NCBI RefSeq assembly: GCF_000252125.1
Contig: NZ_AHKF01000024.1
Coordinates: forward strand, 1-50,049
Origin: Flavobacterium frigoris PS1
Lineage (GTDB): Bacteria > Bacteroidota > Bacteroidia > Flavobacteriales > Flavobacteriaceae
Reading direction: 5' to 3'
Length of the DNA stretch: 50,049 nt
The stretch's first letter is position 1, and every line of letters starts with the position of its first letter. Below the pieces are notes generated by a model. The model was not told the origin of the DNA. It searched no databases and saw nothing but the letters and a program-made list of their open reading frames with translations. Positions 45,181-50,049 of the stretch are shown in pieces. The position numbers were made by a program, and so were the translations under genes.

Positions 45181-45298
45181 CCGCCATTTTGAGCTAGCTG
45201 GAATTTAGTGGAATTACCGTTTCGCATCACGTTTTCTTTGAGCCGAAAACCGAGCGTTTACGAACTTCCAGCCATCTCAAAGTGGCATAACGTTATGC
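45175..45298 (+). repeat. attC-like site of cassette D (124 bp, common type)
   Basis: R'' ACATAAC (45175-45181); R' GTTATGC (45292-45298). The inner sequence matches sites A, C and F with a few substitutions. The cassette start GTTATGTGT complements ACACATAAC here. Confidence 0.88.
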
Positions 45299-45330
45299 GT
45301 CATTTTACCCAAACGAAACAAAAATTCTTA

Positions 45331-45750
45331 ATGGAAATTATAAATACCGAAAATGGAAATTTCAGTCTAAATGCAGAAATGGTTATTAATGCGAATAAAG
45401 AGTTTGCAGAAGTAAATAGTTTTGACATAGATAAAACTACAAACGATATGGGAAATGGATACGAATGGATTTATTTCAAAAATATCAAGATTGGTAGTCT
45501 CTACTTTTTCTTAAACGTATGTTTTTTTCAGAACAAAACTAAAATGATTAATTTCTCTTTTTCTGAATCTCAAATAAAAAATCCAAGTTGGGATAATTGG
45601 AATGAAAACGAAGAGAAAACTAATCAAAGAAATTTTGAAGAATGGTTAAACAAATCAATTGGAAGTAAGCGAAAATTTAATTGGGGTGATATTTCCTCAA
45701 ATTATGATTTAAAAGGTGCAGGAACAAGTGTTACGATAAATTATCAATAA
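45331..45750 (+). CDS. Cassette E: small protein of unknown function
   Basis: The ATG at 45331 gives 139 residues. The reading frame is open upstream through the attC to GTG 45208, and an ATG at 45295 inside R' is a possible extended start. The protein begins MEIINTENGNFSLNAEMVIN and contains GNGYEWIYFKNIKIGSLYFF, then INFSFSESQIKNPSWDNWNE and WLNKSIGSKRKFNWGDISS. This alternating strand pattern resembles small immunity-like cytoplasmic proteins, but no family is certain. No signal peptide. Confidence 0.72.
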   Translation: MEIINTENGNFSLNAEMVINANKEFAEVNSFDIDKTTNDMGNGYEWIYFKNIKIGSLYFFLNVCFFQNKTKMINFSFSESQIKNPSWDNWNENEEKTNQRNFEEWLNKSIGSKRKFNWGDISSNYDLKGAGTSVTINYQ

Positions 45751-45760
45751 AAAAACGACC

Positions 45761-45885
45761 GCATAACAGCAGTTACACAATACACAAGGATTTAGTGGAA
45801 TTAACGTTTCGCATCGTATTTTCGTTAAGCCGAAAATACTCGAATTCCGCATCCTTGTGCATCGTGTAGCTGCGAAACGTTGGTC
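45761..45885 (+). repeat. attC-like site of cassette E (125 bp, divergent)
   Basis: R'' GCATAAC (45761-45767); R' GTTGGTC (45879-45885). The arms read GCAGTTACACAATACACAAG and CTTGTGCATCGTGTAGCTGC, which pair along their length apart from three G-T type positions. The centre keeps TTAGTGGAATTA and the TTTTCG / CGAAAA hairpin. The cassette start GTTATGCG complements CGCATAAC. Confidence 0.86.
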
Positions 45886-45921
45886 GCAATGTTACCGTAG
45901 AATAAACAGAAAATAGAAAAT

Positions 45922-46719
45922 ATGAATAAAATTAGAATTTCAATTTTGCTTTTGACAATTTCACTTTTTGTAGGTTGTGATTTTGTAAAAGATAGTTTTA
46001 CCTTTAAAGATAAGACAAAAGAATTTGTGGAAACCTTAATGAAAAAGGACTATGATAAATGTGTTTCCCAAATGGCTTTGGAAAGTGAAATTGGTAAAAA
46101 CACAAATATTGACACTTTAAAATTGGGATTGGAGCAATTCCGAGGATTAGTAGAACGAAACTTTGGAGATAAGTTTGAGTATTCACTTATGAAATCTGAA
46201 AAAAAGCGTTCAACAATTGAAAGTGAAAACACACCACCAAATACTACACTTGCATTAATTGAATTTACAAATGAAAAAGAATTTGGTGTTTTTCAAGTTT
46301 TATTTGATGACAATTCAAAAAAGATAATTAACATAAAAACACTTGATGTAAAAGAACCTATACCGAATATGGTTATCTTTTGGCTATTCGGTTTTTTGCC
46401 ATTATCAATTTTACTTTTCAATATTTATGCAATTAGAGAAATTAAGAAAAGTACATTGTCAAAAAAATGGTTGAAATATTTAGCAATAATATTTTTCAAT
46501 TTACCGACAATTACATATTCTGCTGTCGAAGGTCTTTCGTATAAATTAGTGCATTTTCAATTTTTTGGTATCGGTTTTAGTTTTATGGGTTTTCTTGGTT
46601 CGGTATGGACTTTTGGAATTCCATTAGGTGGAATTTACTGGCTATGGAAACTGAAACAACACAAATTTGATGAAGAATTTAATGCGGAAAAAGAGGAACT
46701 TTCAATAACAGCTGAATAA
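45922..46719 (+). CDS. Cassette F: lipoprotein with C-terminal membrane helices
   Basis: This 265-residue protein has a lipoprotein-type signal (MNKIRISILLLTISLFVGCD, Cys19). A helical soluble domain follows (~25-140: TKEFVETLMKKDYDKCVSQM, LALIEFTNEKEFGVFQVLFD). Three hydrophobic segments come next: MVIFWLFGFLPLSILLFNIY, WLKYLAIIFFNLPTITYSAV and GIGFSFMGFLGSVWTFGIPL. A DUF3887-like domain followed by membrane helices is the closest description I can give. It is the largest single-gene cassette here. Function unknown. Confidence 0.75.
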   Translation: MNKIRISILLLTISLFVGCDFVKDSFTFKDKTKEFVETLMKKDYDKCVSQMALESEIGKNTNIDTLKLGLEQFRGLVERNFGDKFEYSLMKSEKKRSTIESENTPPNTTLALIEFTNEKEFGVFQVLFDDNSKKIINIKTLDVKEPIPNMVIFWLFGFLPLSILLFNIYAIREIKKSTLSKKWLKYLAIIFFNLPTITYSAVEGLSYKLVHFQFFGIGFSFMGFLGSVWTFGIPLGGIYWLWKLKQHKFDEEFNAEKEELSITAE

Positions 46720-46729
46720 AAAACACAGC

Positions 46730-46853
46730 CACCAACAGCCATTTTGAGCTAGCTGGAATTTAGTGGAATTACCGTTTCGCATCAAGTTTTCGTTAAGCCG
46801 AAAATTAAGCGTTTACGAACTTCCAGCCATCTCAAAGCAGCAAAACGTTGTGC
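46730..46853 (+). repeat. attC-like site of cassette F (124 bp, common type)
   Basis: R'' CACCAAC (46730-46736); R' GTTGTGC (46847-46853). The inner part is nearly identical to sites A, C and D. The cassette start GTTGGTCGC matches the complement GTTGGTGGC here over six bases, then differs; this is the weakest match of the seven. Confidence 0.86.
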
Positions 46854-46887
46854 GTAACCACATAAAAACGAAATGTAACAGAAAATT

Positions 46888-47256
46888 ATGAGTTTAAAAT
46901 TAGATTTATTACTAACTAGAGATAGTGTAAATATTAGCGACGACATTAATGCTCCTAATGAAAAAAGAATTTCAATTTCTGAAAACGCAACTTTAGAAGA
47001 ACTTACTAAAACAATAATCATAAACAAATATTTGCCCTCAATTCAAAATGGAAAAGCAAGTTGGGTACTAAACTTCGGAAATAAACCAATTGCCATTATT
47101 GCAGAAGAATGGAAAGAAGCGAAATTTTTGGTAAATAAAGATAAATTTATTTATGAATTCACTAAACCTGAACCAAAAGTAGGTTTTTATTTGAATTATT
47201 TAGCCCAAAAAGATCCAACAGAAATATTTGATACGTTAATTAAAAAGTTAAAATAG
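46888..47256 (+). CDS. Cassette G: small cytoplasmic protein of unknown function
   Basis: This 122-residue protein has no signal or membrane segment. Visible segments are MSLKLDLLLTRDSVNISDDI, ISENATLEELTKTIIINKYL and SWVLNFGNKPIAIIAEEWKE. The mix of strands and helices resembles small immunity-type proteins, but no family was recognised. Its ATG overlaps the TGA (ATGA) ending an open frame from GTG 46763 in the preceding attC. Confidence 0.72.
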   Translation: MSLKLDLLLTRDSVNISDDINAPNEKRISISENATLEELTKTIIINKYLPSIQNGKASWVLNFGNKPIAIIAEEWKEAKFLVNKDKFIYEFTKPEPKVGFYLNYLAQKDPTEIFDTLIKKLK

Positions 47257-47263
47257 CGACTAC

Positions 47264-47387
47264 GCACAACACACGTTTGTGACTATTGCGGAATTTAGTG
47301 GAATTATCGTTTTAATTCGTATTTTCGTTTATCCGAAAATGCTCGTCTTCGGAGTCCGCAACATCCACAAGCGCGAGAACGTTATAG
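47264..47387 (+). repeat. attC-like site of cassette G (124 bp, divergent)
   Basis: R'' GCACAAC (47264-47270); R' GTTATAG (47381-47387). Arms around CACGTTTGTG...TTGCGGA and TCCGCAACATCCACAAGCGCG are largely complementary. The centre retains TTAGTGGAATTA and a TTTTCG / CGAAAA hairpin. The cassette start GTTGTGCGTA complements TACGCACAAC over ten bases. Confidence 0.86.
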
Positions 47388-47465
47388 GCAATGCGGAGTG
47401 TGACAAATCCTGAAATAGGTTGACTAAAAATTAAAAACAAGATACCATTTAGCATATCCGACAAA

Positions 47466-48764
47466 ATGCAAATCGAAGAGATAAACTTTAGTGTTTCAAA
47501 CCTCTTTTCAAGAGAAGCCGTGAAAGAAATAAAGAATCCTGACGGAACCTGTAACAGGTATACTGAAACTACTGGTACTTTGGGTTATCCGGTAACCCAA
47601 GTAGAAAGTGGCGTTGCTTGTTCAGACACTAGTGGTGGTGGTTCTAGTGGTGGCATGACTGATGGTGATTCTACTTCTGGAAGGACAACATCTGGAGGCT
47701 CTACTGGGAGCCTAGGGGGTAATGGAGACGGTGCAGATGATGGTTTTGGTAGTGGTTCTTATGGTGGTGGTTTCACAACACCTTTAGCTGAGAAAGAAGA
47801 CACAGACTCCATGGCATCTGAATTGCGAATTAAATTTTCTTTGTCTGGTCAAGCGTATTTATGGTTAAAAAACAACGCTTATACTGTTTTAATGATTAAT
47901 GAGTTCCTTGATGATAATCAAAACTCAATGCAGGCTGAAAACTTTGCCAAGCAGATGCTAAATCAAATGATCAACAATCCCGGATTAATTTTCGATGTAG
48001 AAGCTTCCTTCAAATCACCTTTTAATATTGACAAATCAACCATTACAGATGCAACACCGGAAGGGAAAAAATTCAATACAGTTTACAAATCATTAACAGA
48101 ATCACCCGAGTTTAAAAGACTATTTCTGGATGTGTTTGATGGTACACAGACTCGCTTTAATGTGAAGTTTGTAATTGGTGATATTACAAATGGAGCAAAT
48201 GGAAATACTGACACTAATTTGTCTAACCCAACATTAAATATAATTACAATAAGCCCTGCTTTCTTGGATAGGTCAAACAAAATGGAAATAGGGAAAACCA
48301 TTTTACATGAGTGCATACATGCTTACTTGAATGCGAAAATGGTTGACCCTACTATAGGAACGAGCATACCAAACCTTAATAATATGGAGTTTTGTGATGT
48401 TGTAAACCAAAAATATAGTGATTTTTCGCCTGGGCAAAACCAACATAATTTTATTTATAATTTTATGTTACCTACAATGGTTAGAGTACTTTCAGAAGTA
48501 AAAGAGAAATTGGTTAGTGCTGAAGACAATACAACAATGAATGCTTTAAAAATGAGCATTCCTATTGGTAGTCCCTTAACATCATTTGATTGGGGAGGCT
48601 TTATACATAACTTGTCATTAATTGGATTGCAAAATTGTTCGTTTTTTCAAAAGGAAATTGGTACATTTAATAGCTTCGGAGCACCAATCACTATAATTAA
48701 TCAAACGTTAATGGATGCCTACAATCAATACAATAATTTTGGTCATCTTTATTTACATCCTTAA
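47466..48764 (+). CDS. Unit H gene 1: HExxH protein with Gly/Ser-rich linker
   Basis: 432 residues. No signal peptide. The N-terminal ~50 residues (NPDGTCNRYTETTGTLGYP) are followed by a low-complexity Gly/Ser/Thr/Asp linker (~54-104). A helical domain of ~320 residues comes next, with a zinc-protease-like HECIH motif at 281-285 (EIGKTILHECIHAYLNAKMV) after a beta strand (LNIITISPAFL). SprT-like or other gluzincin-type folds have this layout, but the third ligand is not obvious. The linker suggests a domain of a modular exported or toxin-type protein. It opens unit H, 79 bases after the junction. Peptidase activity is inferred only. Confidence 0.68.
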   Translation: MQIEEINFSVSNLFSREAVKEIKNPDGTCNRYTETTGTLGYPVTQVESGVACSDTSGGGSSGGMTDGDSTSGRTTSGGSTGSLGGNGDGADDGFGSGSYGGGFTTPLAEKEDTDSMASELRIKFSLSGQAYLWLKNNAYTVLMINEFLDDNQNSMQAENFAKQMLNQMINNPGLIFDVEASFKSPFNIDKSTITDATPEGKKFNTVYKSLTESPEFKRLFLDVFDGTQTRFNVKFVIGDITNGANGNTDTNLSNPTLNIITISPAFLDRSNKMEIGKTILHECIHAYLNAKMVDPTIGTSIPNLNNMEFCDVVNQKYSDFSPGQNQHNFIYNFMLPTMVRVLSEVKEKLVSAEDNTTMNALKMSIPIGSPLTSFDWGGFIHNLSLIGLQNCSFFQKEIGTFNSFGAPITIINQTLMDAYNQYNNFGHLYLHP

Positions 48765-48774
48765 ATTTAAAAAT

Positions 48775-49221
48775 ATGAGAATTTATTTGTTACTGCTTCT
48801 ATTGATTCCATTTACTAATTTTTCACAGGATTTAGAAAAAATAAAGATGGCCGACACAATATATATCTACTTTAAAAGAGATAAAAATCAATATAGTTTA
48901 CAAAATAACAGTATTAACCTCAATAATTTAAATTACTACTATACTTTTGAATATGCTGGAAAATATCGAAATTATATGACATTTATGCATCATTACAGCT
49001 TATCTCCAAAAGAAAAGAGAGAAAAAAGATCATTTTTAAAAAAGAATAAAGATTATATTATAACCCATGATTTTTTAACAAAATACGATTTAGCAGAAGC
49101 TACAGATTTAATTGGTCATAAAAAAAGGGTGTATTTAATGGATTATGATGATATATGTTGGTTTTCAATAAAGCTGGTAGAAGTAAAAGTTATGGGGACT
49201 TGGCCTCAAAGTATTGAATAA
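48775..49221 (+). CDS. Unit H gene 2: exported protein, paralogue of gene 4
   Basis: The ATG at 48775 gives 148 residues with a signal peptide (MRIYLLLLLLIPFTNFSQ). It begins 10 bases after gene 1. Its C-terminal TKYDLAEATDLIGHKKRVYL aligns by eye with QYTLGEAVDLIYKSYKIYII of gene 4 (49465-49929), and both follow with a short strand, so the two are likely distant paralogues. No known family was identified. Confidence 0.72.
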   Translation: MRIYLLLLLLIPFTNFSQDLEKIKMADTIYIYFKRDKNQYSLQNNSINLNNLNYYYTFEYAGKYRNYMTFMHHYSLSPKEKREKRSFLKKNKDYIITHDFLTKYDLAEATDLIGHKKRVYLMDYDDICWFSIKLVEVKVMGTWPQSIE

Positions 49222-49450
49222 CCCCGATGCCCAAAATAGAATAGATTTTTTAAAAGACCAATCGATTCAACACAATGCAGGAATACCAACCACGTTATGG
49301 ACTTGGGAGGAATATTATGGTTGGCTTTCCTTAGGGGGTTTAGAGCAATCCCCAAGCTTTATAAAGAAATACCCTAAGGGGTCTGATGGAGAAACAGTAT
49401 TTAAAGATTATTTAAATCGTGGAGAATTGAGTTTAAACAAAGAGTTTTAA
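49214..49450 (+). CDS. Unit H gene 3: short frame, possibly a C-terminal fragment
   Basis: A 78-residue frame from TTG 49214, overlapping the end of gene 2 by 8 bases. It reads NNPDAQNRIDFLKDQSIQHN, TTLWTWEEYYGWLSLGGLEQ and PSFIKKYPKGSDGETVFKDY. The composition is protein-like, but there is no standard start and it may be a decayed remnant or a piece of a larger toxin-type protein. No family recognised. Confidence 0.4.
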   Translation: MNNPDAQNRIDFLKDQSIQHNAGIPTTLWTWEEYYGWLSLGGLEQSPSFIKKYPKGSDGETVFKDYLNRGELSLNKEF

Positions 49451-49464
49451 TAAAAGAACAACAC

Positions 49465-49929
49465 ATGAAAAATTTACTTTTATTTTTAGTTTTAACCGTT
49501 AATATTATTCATTCTCAGGACAAAAGAGCAGTTTATATAATATTTGAAGATCAAATAGGAATGTCTAAAACTATATATCCTCCAGATAAAGATCTAACTT
49601 TATCTCAAGTAAGGTATAACTTTGAATGTTTTAAAAAATCAGAATATGACGGTCCACTTGTGTTTTTTAATAATTTACTCGTTGTTGAAAAACCAAAATT
49701 TAAAATTGTTGACATTCCTATAATTTACAAATGCAAATCATTCCTTAAAAAACTTTATGCAAACAAAGTGCCAGTATATAATTGTGATTCATTAATGCAA
49801 TATACCTTGGGCGAAGCTGTGGATCTGATTTATAAAAGTTATAAAATTTACATTATTGATTTAACAGAAAGTAAAGGCAATAAATTATATATTAGAGAGG
49901 TAGTCATGTCAAATCAATTAGGTGAATAA
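49465..49929 (+). CDS. Unit H gene 4: exported protein, paralogue of gene 2
   Basis: 154 residues with a signal peptide (MKNLLLFLVLTVNIIHSQDK). The mature part has EDQIGMSKTIYPPDKDLTLS, FECFKKSEYDGPLVFFNNLL and EAVDLIYKSYKIYIIDLTES. The C-terminal motif resembles gene 2. The ATG is 14 bases after gene 3. No function known. Confidence 0.72.
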   Translation: MKNLLLFLVLTVNIIHSQDKRAVYIIFEDQIGMSKTIYPPDKDLTLSQVRYNFECFKKSEYDGPLVFFNNLLVVEKPKFKIVDIPIIYKCKSFLKKLYANKVPVYNCDSLMQYTLGEAVDLIYKSYKIYIIDLTESKGNKLYIREVVMSNQLGE

Positions 49930-49974
49930 TTTTCTTAAATAATTATAGTTTTTATTCTAGATACAAAAAACCTC

Positions 49975-50049
49975 TTGCAACAACCATTTTGAGCTAGCTG
50001 GAGTTTAGTGGAATTATCGGTTCGCATCAAGTTTTCGTTAAGCCGAAAA
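49975..50049 (+). repeat. attC-like site closing unit H (truncated by window end)
   Basis: R'' TTGCAAC (49975-49981), then the common-type arm CCATTTTGAGCTAGCTGG and TTAGTGGAATTATCGGTTCG. The site runs off the window. Its R'' complement GTTGCAA does not match the GTTATAG that opens unit H. Confidence 0.85.

Larger units (their letters stand above)
42447..50049 (+). mobile_element. Integron-like gene-cassette array
   Basis: The units are: A 42447-43253, B 43254-43885, C 43886-44548, D 44549-45292, E 45293-45879, F 45880-46847, G 46848-47381, and H from 47382 into the final site at 49975. Each of A-G holds one plus-strand gene followed by a 124-132 bp imperfect palindrome ending in ACGTT. For every unit A-G, the first bases (GTT...) are the reverse complement of the first bases of its own 3' palindrome, as expected for cassettes excised as circles. 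Unit H holds four frames and lacks this match. The array continues past the window. Confidence 0.88.

Noticed and set aside
45208..45330. N-terminal extension of cassette E from GTG inside the attC
   Set aside because: The added residues are encoded by the recombination site and repeat those of cassette D, so they belong to the site rather than the gene.
43136..50049. CRISPR array or transposon ends as explanation of the repeats
   Set aside because: The repeats are ~124 bp, direct, and separated by 400-2600 bases that each carry genes. No short spacers, cas genes, transposase or terminal inverted repeats flank the units.

Overview
The window looks like a piece of a Bacteroidota chromosome, most likely Flavobacterium or a close relative. 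This rests on AT-rich DNA, promoters of the TAnnTTTG (-7) type, a type IX secretion C-terminal sorting domain, a TamB/TamL pair, a flavobacterial-type subclass B1 metallo-beta-lactamase and Bacteroidota-style protein families throughout. No rRNA or tRNA gene was seen.

Layout. Positions 1-6360 hold minus-strand genes: the 5' part of an aminopeptidase P, a small lipoprotein, a large T9SS cargo protein, a DUF1697 protein, a YhcH-family protein and a B1 metallo-beta-lactamase. recG follows on the plus strand. Positions 9124-14174 form a glyoxylate cluster: malate synthase, isocitrate lyase, an RraA-fold protein and an alanine-glyoxylate-type aminotransferase. Positions 14834-20371 are a tripartite RND efflux operon. 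Positions 20401-31021 carry mixed housekeeping and accessory genes: bestrophin, GreA/GreB factor, a decayed corA, alpha/beta hydrolase, GNAT, epimerase, CIA30, thioesterase, HPF and a Na/Pi cotransporter. Next come tamB-tamL (31210-38474) and L-serine dehydratase (38650-40077).

The most unusual region is 40647-50049. A 584-residue tyrosine recombinase is followed on the same strand by a gene-cassette array. At least seven single-gene units are each closed by a 124-132 bp imperfect palindrome resembling an integron attC site, with an invariant ACGTT junction. An eighth, multi-gene unit runs to the window end, where another attC begins. In seven of seven single-gene cassettes the first 6-10 bases (GTT...) are the reverse complement of the bases that open that cassette's own attC-like site. 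This is what is expected if each unit recombined as a circle with a cut inside GTT. The recombinase carries the R-K-H-R-H-Y catalytic set but lacks the insertion typical of IntI. It has about 290 N-terminal residues with three apparent copies of a small domain. The array therefore looks like an integron-like capture system run by a non-canonical integrase. A TATATTTG promoter element sits just before the first junction. The cassette genes are mostly small secreted, lipoprotein or membrane proteins of unknown function.

All family calls come from reading the translated sequences; no database search was run.
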